Made by a program: the position numbers and the translations under genes. A stretch of DNA of 29,191 nt from M3007 sp037130425 (lineage in GTDB: Bacteria > Bacteroidota > Bacteroidia > Chitinophagales > Saprospiraceae), in assembly GCA_037130425.1 (NCBI GenBank), contig JBAXTB010000021.1, forward strand, positions 1-29,191. Reading direction: 5' to 3'. The notes under the pieces are model-generated. The model worked only from the letters and a program-made list of their open reading frames with translations, was not told the DNA's origin and ran no database searches. Positions 7,768-16,100 of the stretch are shown here, in pieces; the stretch's first letter is position 1; every line of letters begins with the position of its first letter.

Positions 7768-7850
7768 GCGGGAATGGCGGAATGGTAGACGCGCTGGTCT
7801 CAAACACCTGTGGCTGCAAGGTCGTGCGAGTTCGAGTCTCGCTTCCCGCA
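7768..7850 (+). tRNA. tRNA-Leu (anticodon CAA)
   Basis: Type II tRNA reading UUG. The acceptor stem is GCGGGAA (7768-7774) with TTCCCGC (7843-7849), discriminator A7850. The D arm includes GGCGGAATGGTAGACGC. The anticodon loop CTCAAAC (7799-7805) carries CAA at 7801-7803. The long variable arm is 7811-7825, and the T arm is GCGAG-TTCGAGT-CTCGC (7826-7842). CCA is not encoded. One oddity: the anticodon stem CTGGT (7794-7798) faces ACCTG (7806-7810), giving a U-U mismatch at the second pair where ACCAG would pair fully. Confidence 0.93.
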
Positions 7851-7857
7851 CTATAAG

Positions 7858-7891
7858 AACTTCCGGAGTCGAAAGACCCGGAAGTTTTTTT
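7858..7891 (+). terminator. Terminator after tRNA-Leu
   Basis: AACTTCCGG (7858-7866) pairs with CCGGAAGTT (7878-7886), and the loop itself folds as GTC-GAAA-GAC (7868-7877) with one bulged A. A T run to 7891 follows. This separates the tRNA from the DUF1573 gene. Confidence 0.9.
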
Positions 7892-7928
7892 GTTTTAAGC
7901 CGATACCTTATAAAGCCTTTGTTTCGTT

Positions 7929-7936
7929 TAACTTTG
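7929..7936 (+). promoter_or_regulatory. -7 element TAACTTTG of the DUF1573 gene
   Basis: Perfect TAnnTTTG, 58 bases before the ATG at 7994 and downstream of the tRNA terminator. No clear -33 box. Confidence 0.5.
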
Positions 7937-7993
7937 CCTGCCTACAAACAACTACTCAATTTATAAAATTTGCTAAATCAGCGTCTAATCACG

Positions 7994-8614
7994 ATGAAAT
8001 TGAATGCTCGTTTTCTTGTACTGCTCTTTGTTTTAATCATTTCAAGGATGTCAGCCCAAACAGGTACAACGCCCCCTACCGATCTGCGCGCACAATTAAG
8101 GACGCTGTCAACCAATGAAAAATTAAAATTGTTGGAATACATGCGCTACCTCGGCACTTCGCTGGATAAAGAAGCGCAACAGACCTACGAACAACTTAGC
8201 ACCGAGAAACGAAACCGCGTTTTAGCCTATATTGACCTGCAAAAACAAGGTTTAGATGTGACATTGCCCACAACTACAGTCGTATTTCACCGCGATACCA
8301 TTCATTTTGGAACAATCGAAGAAGGTACGATCCTGCTTGATACCTTTGCTTTTACCAATTCGGGCAAACAGCCTTACGTGATAAAATCGGTGAAAACCAG
8401 TTGCGACTGTACCGTGCTAAAATATCCGGAATTTCCGGTCATGCCCGGCGAAACAGCCGTACTGCGTATTGAGTTCGACAGCAATGGGAAAGCCGGAACA
8501 ACGCAACCAGGCGTTATTATATATGATAATTCCTTCCCGAACGCCCGAAATATCTTGTATTTAAAAGGAAGCGTCTCCCCGCGAAAACCTGCAAGAAAAC
8601 AAAGCGGCGGATAA
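7994..8614 (+). CDS. Secreted DUF1573 domain protein
   Basis: A 206-residue exported protein. Residues 1-21 form a signal peptide (MKLNARFLVLLFVLIISRMS, then AQ). Residues 30-90 are a predicted helical, charged stretch without recognisable domain. Residues 95-193 are a DUF1573 Ig-like (ASH/MSP-type) beta-sandwich: FGTIEEGTILLDTFAFTNSG, then KTSCDCTV with the family's paired cysteines (C137, C139), PGETAVLRIEFDSNGKAG and a final LYLKG. The C-terminus is basic. The ATG at 7994 was preferred over a TTG at 7970 because it gives the signal peptide. The function of DUF1573 proteins is not established. The next gene follows after 42 bases and may be cotranscribed. Confidence 0.86.
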   Translation: MKLNARFLVLLFVLIISRMSAQTGTTPPTDLRAQLRTLSTNEKLKLLEYMRYLGTSLDKEAQQTYEQLSTEKRNRVLAYIDLQKQGLDVTLPTTTVVFHRDTIHFGTIEEGTILLDTFAFTNSGKQPYVIKSVKTSCDCTVLKYPEFPVMPGETAVLRIEFDSNGKAGTTQPGVIIYDNSFPNARNILYLKGSVSPRKPARKQSGG

Positions 8615-8656
8615 GTTTTTCCGCAACATTTAAAGCCCAATCGTTGTTCTACGCCC

Positions 8657-9034
8657 ATGCGCAATGAACAATTATTGGTAAAAGCCCGCCCATTGTTAAA
8701 CCTGGATCATCCGCAAACGGGGCCTGATGAAGCATTTCAAAACAAAACGCTTCGGCCGATCCTGAAAATGCAGCACCCGCTCTTGCTGGCGGCTTTTGAA
8801 CATTATTCGGAAAAACGCTTTCAAAACTTTATCGGGCTTCCTGTTGAAGCGCGCGGCGCTTGGATCACTGAATCGCTGCGCAATGACGCGCGCTTGCGAA
8901 ACATCCTTACAGGTATGGTCATCGGACAGTTCACCACAGCCGAATTCCAAGAATTTACAGAAAACAGGTCGGAAAAAATGCGGCGCCTGCTCAATTTATT
9001 GAGTCAAAGGCTTGAGTCAGCCTATAAAAAATAA
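8657..9034 (+). CDS. Conserved Bacteroidota protein of unknown function
   Basis: A 125-residue, cytoplasmic, mostly helical protein. It resembles a Bacteroidota family sometimes labelled glyoxalase by old transfer of names; I see no glyoxalase metal-binding pattern and do not support that name. Recognisable segments are NKTLRPILKMQHPLLLAAF (about residues 29-47), YSEKRFQNFIGLPVEARGAW, and LRNDARLRNILTGMVIGQFT, a stretch that is typically the best conserved. No signal peptide or membrane segment. It follows the DUF1573 gene by 42 bases without an obvious promoter of its own, so it is probably read from that transcript. Its last codons overlap the outer stem of the RNA-like structure at 9016-9140. 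Confidence 0.75.
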   Translation: MRNEQLLVKARPLLNLDHPQTGPDEAFQNKTLRPILKMQHPLLLAAFEHYSEKRFQNFIGLPVEARGAWITESLRNDARLRNILTGMVIGQFTTAEFQEFTENRSEKMRRLLNLLSQRLESAYKK

Positions 9035-9140
9035 AAACCCGGCAGTCGGCAGGTAAAACCCGCGCTCTCAATTGGTTCTTCCTGAATATGCACAGGGTAA
9101 TCTTTTTTGTTCCGAGCTGCCGGGTATCAGATTGGCTGAC
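9016..9140 (+). ncRNA. Candidate structured RNA or complex 3' UTR
   Basis: Nested complementary segments span the start of the 369-base gap before typA. The outer stem is GTCAGCC (9016-9022) with GGCTGAC (9134-9140). Inside it ACCCGGCAG (9037-9045) pairs with CTGCCGGGT (9117-9125), continued past one bulged G by TCGG/CCGA (9046-9049 with 9112-9115). An apical hairpin CCTG/CAGG (9081-9084 with 9093-9096) can be lengthened by GGTT/AATC (9074-9077 with 9099-9102) and is followed by six T (9103-9108), so it could alone terminate the upstream gene. The remainder of the gap, 9141-9283, is AT-rich and shows nothing I can name. Confidence 0.4.
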
Positions 9141-9283
9141 ATCACAAAAGTATAATAAATTTCGGGAAATAAAATTTTGTTTTCTTCTTTTTTAAGCGCC
9201 TCATTCCGAATGATTATTAAAAGTTCATGTTTTATTAACAAATATGCTTGCTTACCCCCCTTTTTTAGCCCATATAAAACGCT

Positions 9284-9291
9284 TATCTTTG
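9284..9291 (+). promoter_or_regulatory. -7 element TATCTTTG of typA
   Basis: Perfect TAnnTTTG. The TTTTTTAG stretch 16-23 bases upstream may serve as a weak -33 box. The predicted leader is about 110 bases and includes a four-codon ORF (9312-9326). Confidence 0.6.
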
Positions 9292-9403
9292 CGGCGGCCT
9301 AAATTATCGCCATGAAACATCAGTAAATTTGGCCATTCGCGCGTTTTAGCGACTAAAATTTTAAATTTCATCATTATTACCCTGGTTCGCCAAACATTCT
9401 TTT

Positions 9404-11215
9404 ATGATTAATATTCGAAACATTGCCATTATCGCACACGTCGACCACGGCAAGACCACGCTTGTTGACAAAATTATCCACACCGGCAAACTTTTTAAGG
9501 AACACGAGGTTTCCGGCGAGCTGATTATGGACAACAATGACCTGGAGCGTGAACGCGGTATTACCATCTTGGCCAAAAACGTAGCCATTCAATACAAAGG
9601 GTATAAAATCAATGTAATTGATACCCCGGGCCACGCCGATTTTGGAGGAGAAGTAGAACGCGTGCTGAACATGGCCGATGGTGTGTTGCTGCTCGTTGAC
9701 GCTTTTGAAGGCCCGATGCCTCAAACGCGTTTTGTGTTGCAAAAAGCCCTTGAAATGGGTAAAAAAGCCGTTGTTGTAATCAATAAAGTTGACAAACCGA
9801 ACTGCAACCCGGATTGGGCGCACGAACAGGTTTTCGATCTTATGTGCTCCTTAGATGCGCAGGAAGACCAACTTGATTTCCCGGTGATTTTCGGTTCTGC
9901 CAAAAACGGCTGGATGAGCCACGATTGGAGAAACCAAACGGAAGACATTACCGTATTGCTTGACGATATTATTAAGTATATTCCGGAACCTGTTGTTACG
10001 GAAGGTACGGTACAATTGTTGGTTACATCCCTCGACTACTCCAACTACATCGGTCGTATTGCGGTTGGTCGCCTTAGCCGCGGCAAACTCACAATGAATC
10101 AACCGGTATCGCTTGTAAAAAAAGACGGAACCATCCAAAAACACCGCATCAAACAATTGTTCGTGTTTGACGGCCTGGCCAAAAAAGAAACTACCGAAGT
10201 ATCGGCAGGCGATATTTGCGCCATTGTCGGAGTAGACGGTTTTGAAATCGGCGACAGCATCGCAGATTATGAAAATCCGGAACCACTCGATCCAATCTCG
10301 ATCGACGAGCCAACGATGAGCATGTTGTTCACCATCAATGACTCTCCGTTCTTCGGACAGGAAGGTAAGTTTGTGACCAGCCGCCACGTGCGGGAGCGTT
10401 TGGAGAAAGAATTGGAGAAAAACCTGGCAATGCGCACGGAAGAAACAAACAGCGCCGACTCCTTTATGGTGTTTGGCCGCGGCGTACTTCACCTTGCCAT
10501 CCTGATTGAAACCATGCGCCGTGAAGGTTACGAACTTCAAATCGGTCAACCACGTGTAATCACCAAAATTATTGATGGTGTGAAACATGAACCGATGGAG
10601 GAATTGACCATCGACGTGCCTGAAGAAACAAGCGGAAAGTGTATTGAACTTGTTACCCGCCGCAAAGGTGTAATGAAAAGCATGGAACCGAAAAACGATC
10701 GTTTCCTGCTGCGTTTTGATATTCCTTCACGCGGTATCATCGGTCTGCGTTCCAACATTTTGACTTCCACGCAGGGTGAAGCCATTATGACGCACCGTTT
10801 CCTGAGCTACGAACCTTGGCGCGGCGATATGTCGGGTCGTCAAAACGGTTCGTTGATTGTAATGGAAAATGGTACTGCCATCGCTTACTCATTAGATAAC
10901 CTGCAAGATCGCGGCGTATTCTTTATCGAACCAGGCGAAGACGTATATGAAGGTCAGGTAATCGGCGAAAACAACCGCCCAAGTGATTTGGTTATTAATG
11001 TTACCAAGTCGAAAAAACTCACCAATATGCGCGCTTCAGGTTCCGATGACAAAGCGACCCTTCCACCGCCGCGCCGATTCACGCTCGAAGAAGCGCTTGA
11101 ATACATTCAGGAAGACGAATATGTAGAGGTGACGCCTAAAAGCATTCGCCTCCGCAAGATTTACTTGAATGAGACCGAACGCAAAAAAGCGTCAAAGGAA
11201 TTCTCAATGGCTTAA
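9404..11215 (+). CDS. typA: Ribosome-associated translational GTPase TypA/BipA
   Basis: Translation-factor GTPase that binds the ribosome at the EF-G site and aids 50S assembly and growth under stress or cold. The 603-residue length fits. GTPase motifs are G1 AHVDHGKTT (11-19), the switch I region RERGITI, G3 DTPGHADF, and G4 NKVDKPN; the G5-equivalent is FGSAKNGW. Beta-barrel domain II, two EF-G-like alpha/beta domains (FGRGVLHLAILIETMRREGY; VTRRKGVMKSMEPKNDRFLL) and the TypA-specific C-terminal domain with TNMRASGSDDKATLPPPRRF follow. It stands alone: its own promoter is upstream and a strong terminator follows. Confidence 0.97.
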   Translation: MINIRNIAIIAHVDHGKTTLVDKIIHTGKLFKEHEVSGELIMDNNDLERERGITILAKNVAIQYKGYKINVIDTPGHADFGGEVERVLNMADGVLLLVDAFEGPMPQTRFVLQKALEMGKKAVVVINKVDKPNCNPDWAHEQVFDLMCSLDAQEDQLDFPVIFGSAKNGWMSHDWRNQTEDITVLLDDIIKYIPEPVVTEGTVQLLVTSLDYSNYIGRIAVGRLSRGKLTMNQPVSLVKKDGTIQKHRIKQLFVFDGLAKKETTEVSAGDICAIVGVDGFEIGDSIADYENPEPLDPISIDEPTMSMLFTINDSPFFGQEGKFVTSRHVRERLEKELEKNLAMRTEETNSADSFMVFGRGVLHLAILIETMRREGYELQIGQPRVITKIIDGVKHEPMEELTIDVPEETSGKCIELVTRRKGVMKSMEPKNDRFLLRFDIPSRGIIGLRSNILTSTQGEAIMTHRFLSYEPWRGDMSGRQNGSLIVMENGTAIAYSLDNLQDRGVFFIEPGEDVYEGQVIGENNRPSDLVINVTKSKKLTNMRASGSDDKATLPPPRRFTLEEALEYIQEDEYVEVTPKSIRLRKIYLNETERKKASKEFSMA

Positions 11216-11228
11216 ACATAGCAGCAAA

Positions 11229-11284
11229 CAAACGGGTGATATCGTTCCTAATTCAGGATAATTATCACCCGTTTGCCTATTTTT
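11229..11284 (+). terminator. Terminator after typA
   Basis: Perfect 13-bp stem CAAACGGGTGATA (11229-11241) with TATCACCCGTTTG (11263-11275); the loop contains a further TCCT/AGGA stem (11246-11249 with 11255-11258). A short T run (11280-11284) follows. Confidence 0.85.
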
Positions 11285-11349
11285 CAAAAAAAATTGCGTC
11301 AATTATGCCGCATTTTTTTTTGAAGCCTATGTAATTTCTCAAAAAATTA

Positions 11350-11357
11350 TATTTTTG
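11350..11357 (+). promoter_or_regulatory. -7 element TATTTTTG in the queA upstream region
   Basis: Perfect TAnnTTTG followed by CACCC, the same start context as the tRNA-Leu promoter (TTTGCACCC). The nearest TTTG upstream is 27 bases away, so the -33 box is poor. If used, the queA leader would be about 215 bases. Confidence 0.4.
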
Positions 11358-11453
11358 CACCCATTTTGATTGCAACCTATCTGCATTCAAATTGTTTTTA
11401 TTGTGCAAAATTAAATTCCAGACTACCAAGTTGTTGATTTTCAAAATATTATT

Positions 11454-11546
11454 ACTCAATTTCACCGGGACCCAACACCATATTAAATTGTTTGAGTGTC
11501 TGATCGATTGAAAACTACAGGCGCTTGCCTGAATGTCCAATCTTTT
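11454..11546 (+). other. Two stem-loops in the queA leader
   Basis: Stem A pairs ACT+CAATTT (11454-11462) with AAATTG+AGT (11485-11490, 11495-11497), with a 4-base bulge. Stem B pairs GATTG (11506-11510) with CAATC (11538-11542) around an inner CAGGC-GCTT-GCCTG hairpin (11518-11531) and is followed by TTTT. The 360-base gap between typA and queA otherwise contains only the typA terminator and the -7 element. I do not recognise a preQ1 aptamer consensus. Confidence 0.35.
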
Positions 11547-11575
11547 ACCATTTCCACTCATTCACTTATCGGATC

Positions 11576-12640
11576 ATGCGTACAAAACTTTCCAGTTTTA
11601 ACTTTAATCTGCCCAAAGATCTGATCGCCCAATATCCGGCCGCTGAACGCGATCAAAGCCGTTTATTAGTGATAAACCGAAAAACAGGCAAAATTGAACA
11701 TAAGATTTTTAAAGAGATCCTCAATTACTTTGACGACGGGGATGTCATGATCTTTAACAATACCAAGGTTTTTCCTGCGCGCCTGTATGGGCAAAAAGAA
11801 AAAACCGGCGCCAAAATTGAAGTATTTCTACTGCGGGAATTGAACCACGATGCCCGTTTGTGGGACGTATTGGTTGATCCGGCACGAAAAATTCGCGTCG
11901 GCAACAAATTGTACTTTGAAGATGAAAACGGCAATGACGCACTCGTAGCAGAAGTTGTAGACAATACGACCTCGCGCGGACGCACGATTCGTTTTCTGTT
12001 TGACGGGCCTGAAGAAGATTTTCAACATGAGCTCTCGCGTTTAGGCAACACGCCCCTCCCCTCTTATATTGAGCGGGATCCGGAAGAAATTGACCGCGAA
12101 CGGTATCAGACTATTTTTGCCAAGGAAATCGGCGCCGTGGCAGCCCCTACTGCTGGTCTGCACTACAGCCGCGAACTGATGAAACGCCTTGAATTAAAAG
12201 GGGTGAATTTCGCAGAACTTACCCTTCATATCGGTTTAGGCACCTTCCGCACCATTGACGTGGAAGATTTGTCCAAACACAAAATGGAAGCGGAATATTT
12301 CAGAATCGGCCCGGCCGCTGCTGAAACGGTCAATAAAGGTTTGCATGAGAGTAAAAAAATATGCGCGATCGGTACGACTGTAATGCGGGCAATCGAAACA
12401 GGCGTTTCTGCCGAGCACATGCTTAAACCGGTGGAAGGATGGACAAATAAGTTTATTTATCCGCCTTACGAATTCAGCATCGCCAATAGCATGGTAACTA
12501 ACTTTCACCTGCCAAAATCAAGCCTGCTGATTATGGTTTGCGCTTTTGGCGGATTCGAATTAGTCATGGATGCCTACAATGAAGCGATTAAAGAAAAATA
12601 TCGTTTCTTTAGCTACGGCGACGCGATGTTGATCCTTTAA
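11576..12640 (+). CDS. queA: S-adenosylmethionine:tRNA ribosyltransferase-isomerase QueA
   Basis: Transfers and rearranges the ribosyl group of S-adenosylmethionine onto preQ1 in tRNA to make epoxyqueuosine, the penultimate step of queuosine synthesis in tRNAs with GUN anticodons. The 354-residue length is normal. Recognisable parts are FNFNLPKDLIAQYPAAERDQ near the N-terminus, DVMIFNNTKVFPARLYG (about 53-69), GNTPLPSYI, RYQTIFAKEIGAVAAPTAGL followed by HY, THIGLGTF-like LHIGLGTFR, and the C-terminal TNFHLPKSSLLIMVCAF. I chose the ATG at 11576, directly before the conserved N-terminal strand; an upstream TTG at 11525 lies in a predicted hairpin. No other queuosine gene is nearby. Confidence 0.96.
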   Translation: MRTKLSSFNFNLPKDLIAQYPAAERDQSRLLVINRKTGKIEHKIFKEILNYFDDGDVMIFNNTKVFPARLYGQKEKTGAKIEVFLLRELNHDARLWDVLVDPARKIRVGNKLYFEDENGNDALVAEVVDNTTSRGRTIRFLFDGPEEDFQHELSRLGNTPLPSYIERDPEEIDRERYQTIFAKEIGAVAAPTAGLHYSRELMKRLELKGVNFAELTLHIGLGTFRTIDVEDLSKHKMEAEYFRIGPAAAETVNKGLHESKKICAIGTTVMRAIETGVSAEHMLKPVEGWTNKFIYPPYEFSIANSMVTNFHLPKSSLLIMVCAFGGFELVMDAYNEAIKEKYRFFSYGDAMLIL

Positions 12641-12657
12641 ACAATAAAATATTTTTG
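12629..12657 (+). promoter_or_regulatory. Promoter of the DUF2795 gene
   Basis: TTG (12629-12631), an 18-base spacer and TATTTTTG (12650-12657). The upstream box lies in the last codons of queA. The predicted leader is about 100 bases. Confidence 0.5.
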
Positions 12658-12687
12658 TGCCGCTGATAAACTTAGCGCCGAAAATTT

Positions 12688-12708
12688 GCGTTTTGAAGCA
12701 ACGCTTTT
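12688..12708 (+). terminator. Weak hairpin in the queA-DUF2795 gap
   Basis: GCGTT (12688-12692) pairs with AACGC (12700-12704), followed by TTTT. It could be a weak terminator of queA or a structure in the DUF2795 leader. Confidence 0.3.
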
Positions 12709-12760
12709 ACCCCATTGAACATCAGATATTGCAAAACCTTTAAACGAAACACAACGCGAT

Positions 12761-12982
12761 ATGTATTGGACGCTCGAACTAGCCTCCTACCTTGAAGAAG
12801 CTCCCTGGCCGGCTACCAGAGATGAACTAATTGATTACGGCATTCGATCCGGATCGCCTCCTGAAGTTATCAGCAACCTGGAAGAACTCGAAGAGGACGG
12901 AGAGTTGTATGAAGGAATCGAGGATATTTGGCCCGATTACCCAAGACATGATGACTTTTTCTTCAACGAAGACGAATACTAG
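12761..12982 (+). CDS. DUF2795 domain protein
   Basis: A small acidic protein of 73 residues, of the DUF2795 family as found in Bacteroidota. The sequence MYWTLELASYLEEAPWPATR, then DELIDYGIRSGSP, NLEELEEDGELYEGIEDIWP and the tail DDFFFNEDEY follow the family closely, including the highly conserved acidic C-terminus. It has no signal peptide, membrane segment or known catalytic motif. The function is unknown; the strong conservation across the phylum argues for a core role. It has its own promoter-like sequence upstream and converges on the large T9SS cargo gene. Confidence 0.85.
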   Translation: MYWTLELASYLEEAPWPATRDELIDYGIRSGSPPEVISNLEELEEDGELYEGIEDIWPDYPRHDDFFFNEDEY

Positions 12983-13029
12983 CCTGGAAAAGCAGGCTTT
13001 CGAAACAAATTAAACAGCCGAATCCGGCT
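12981..13029. terminator. Two short hairpins between convergent genes
   Basis: AGCCTG (12981-12986) with CAGGCT (12993-12998), followed by TT, and AGCCG (13016-13020) with CGGCT (13025-13029). They lie just after the DUF2795 stop, between it and the 3' end of the cargo gene, and may end one or both transcripts. T runs are short. Confidence 0.4.
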
Positions 13030-13123
13030 TATTGTGAAGCATTTATGATCGTGTTGCCGAAAATTCGACAACATTTTCCTAAAAGCAAACGATAAGATGG
13101 ATTTGGCTTTTTTATTTATTTGA

Positions 13124-16100
13124 TTATCGTAATATTTGAAGATATCCTGACAGGGCTTTTTCTCCATTACCCAAGTCAATGACGTAAAAATACGTTCCAT
13201 CCGGCAGATACTGCCCCCCTGAGGCGGCGTCCCAGGCATGGTCATTGTCATAAGGTTTTTTTCGGAACACTAAATTTCCCCAACGGTTAAATACAGAAAC
13301 CTCGTTGTTTGGATAATTTTCAATCCCAATGATGCGCCAGTCATCGTTTTTACCATCACCATTAGGGGAGATTCCGTTGAAAATCAGCAGTTTTTTACAA
13401 ACAATCTCAACAGATACCAAGGCGGAAGACATGCGACCAAGGGTATCTATTAAGGTGTATTGGAACGTATCAAGTCCGCATTGTCCGTTTTCCGGATAAT
13501 ACCGCAGCAGACCTTCATCTGCAATATAAGTAGCGCCTCCTAATTGGGGCGTGGTAGATAAAATCACATTCGTTAATCCATTTGCATTGGCAAGCGTTCC
13601 AAAAACAAGGTCATTCTCCAATATTTTCAGGTCGATTTCTCCGGTTAAAGGAGTTGTGTATTTATCCGGAAACGCCTTAAGATCGCCGATTACCGGATGA
13701 TCACAATCAATAAAAACAGGGATTTCGTATTTACAATTTGTAGATAACTGCTTGATAACCAAATGATGCAGGCCGGTATCCAATTGTAAGGCTACCTGGC
13801 TGCCACAAGCGCTCAAACTGTTAAAAGGCGCCTGATTATCAGCAAACGTGTATTGGCTTATCTGGTTGAGTGGAATGGTCGTACAAAATAAATATTTGGC
13901 GTTACAATTACCCGCATTACCAACAACCCTGCCGTTTATATCCAACGCGTAATGATGTATTGGCGGACAATCAATGCATAATACATTTAACTGAAGGGTA
14001 TCTGCGCAGCCATTCAGGATGTCTTTAAATACTACGGTATGATTTCCTGGCAAAAAGTGCAATTCTGTTTTATTGGCAAAATAATGTTTTTCCAATGCCA
14101 ATGAACCGTGCGCGCCAAGCGTATTGGAAACCTGTATGGCGCCATACGATTTGGAAGGATTTCCGCCAACGATCGTCAAATCGCTTTTCAAAGTCCAGCC
14201 AGGCGCCGGATCGAACTGGTTCATAAGCACCACTAACTCTGTCATATTTTTGAAAGAACCTGTATAGTTTTGTGAACCAATTTGCCAACCCGTTAACTGG
14301 TATGGACCAACTAAGGGCAAATTGGTCGTTTTGTAAATCAGGATGGTATCAAAATCGCAAGCAACCGATCCTCCGGTATAAGGAACTAAATTGTCTTGAA
14401 TGGCAAAATTGGCAATTTGATCAAACGGAATATCAATACAATAGGAAGATGGTACCGTACAAGTATTGGTTGATAATTCAGCCTGCGAAACATTGATTAA
14501 ATTGCCGGAGCACCCGTTTTGCGGCAAGATTGAAGGAACATAACAAATAATATGGCATTGTTGCAATGATGCAGAATAAACGCTAAGGCAAATATTATCA
14601 ACGTTATAACCTGTTAATCCGGCGGCTTGAAATGATATACAAGCGCTGTTCGGATTTATTTGGAAATTTCCGTACTGGCCGCTCATCCCGCTCAAATCCG
14701 GTTGACCAAACGGCAAAATCACCGGATCCGGATAGTTCACCGGTATTGTTCCACAAGCATTTGCGCTTGAATTGGCTTGTACTTCAAAATACACATTTTC
14801 TGTAACAGGCGGTGTGGTGACAATGGTAATAATCAGGCAAACAGATCCGTTCAAAGACATTTGTCCGGGAACAATCCGTCGGATACAAATGGTATCTACC
14901 GCAAACCCAGTTATGCTGCCCGCTGCATAATTTAGGCATCCGTTTGATTGGAGCGTCCAGTTGCCATGAGCGGAGTTGCCTGCCAAACCGCCGGTTGAAA
15001 GTGAAAAAACCGCTCCGTTGGCAGCCACACCGGGCGGCAATTGGGCACAATACGTTTGGCTCGAATTTTGGGCTACGAACAAATATAAGGTATCGGGCTT
15101 GAGCGCCTGATCGGGCACAAGGTATGGTCCGATGGGATAGGCGCAGGCAAGTCCGTCATATACCACGCCTTGATAAAGACCCGCTGAAAGGTTTATTCTA
15201 TCTTCCGGATTGTTCTTGCCGGGAAGATCCTCCCAGTCAATCGTATAATTTCCATTTCCACCTGAGAGATTAAGCGCAATACTGCCGCCGCCCGCGTTGG
15301 TTTCGGGCAATACTGTCGCATTTGCCTGGAAAGCGGGTGGCGCAATAATCAACACTGATTTAAGCGGCAGGGTACAACCATCTGCATCGGAAACCTTAAG
15401 TTCATATTGCCCGGCAGGAAGATTATTGGGGGTAAATATATTTCCGCTGCCGTTTGAAATTTGATAGGTAAACGGCATTTTAAAGTTCATGCCGGGCGTC
15501 ACCTGAAACTCAACAAAACCGTTTCCGGCGTCGGGACAGGTGGGGCTATGCGCGGTTGCGTCAACTGATCCCTCCACTGTTATTTCCGGCACGGTAACAG
15601 CAACAACCATAGAACATTGGTATTGCTGGTCGACAACCGTAATATTATAATTGCCAGCCACAAGATTTCCGATTGTTGCGCTGCTATTCCCATTAAAAGT
15701 GTACTGACCGGAGCCACCGGCCATATTGATCTTTACAACCCCGGTTGGCATTCCGCATTTAGGCACCGTAAGCACCTCGTAGGTTGCGGTCAAAGGATTA
15801 TTATTAGGTATACATAGCCATGCAACATCATAACAACCGTCGGATGGGTTCGTGGCTGTTACAATGTAGCACCCACTGGCCAATCCTTCATTGATATAAT
15901 TCGTGGTTTCGCCGTTGCTCCAGGTATAAACAGGGTCGTGGTTTGGAAATTCGATGCGTCCATTTGCGCCGTAACAGCTTGCCGGGTCAACGAGCGCATG
16001 GGCCGTATCAATTTCAGGCCCGTCGGAATTATGCACCAGCACCAAGGTGTCGATAATACAAGTGGGGTTGCTGTTTTGAATAACGCGGACATGGTATGCG

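Noticed and set aside
7768..7850. tRNA-Leu as an integration site for a mobile element
   Set aside because: No integrase gene and no repeat of the tRNA 3' end was seen nearby.
9312..9326. Four-codon upstream ORF (Met-Lys-His-Gln) in the typA leader
   Set aside because: Too short to judge; such tiny ORFs occur by chance and nothing indicates translation.
9851..10588. 245-codon open frame on the minus strand inside typA
   Set aside because: Entirely antisense to a clear typA; the product has no recognisable features and the openness follows from typA codon use.
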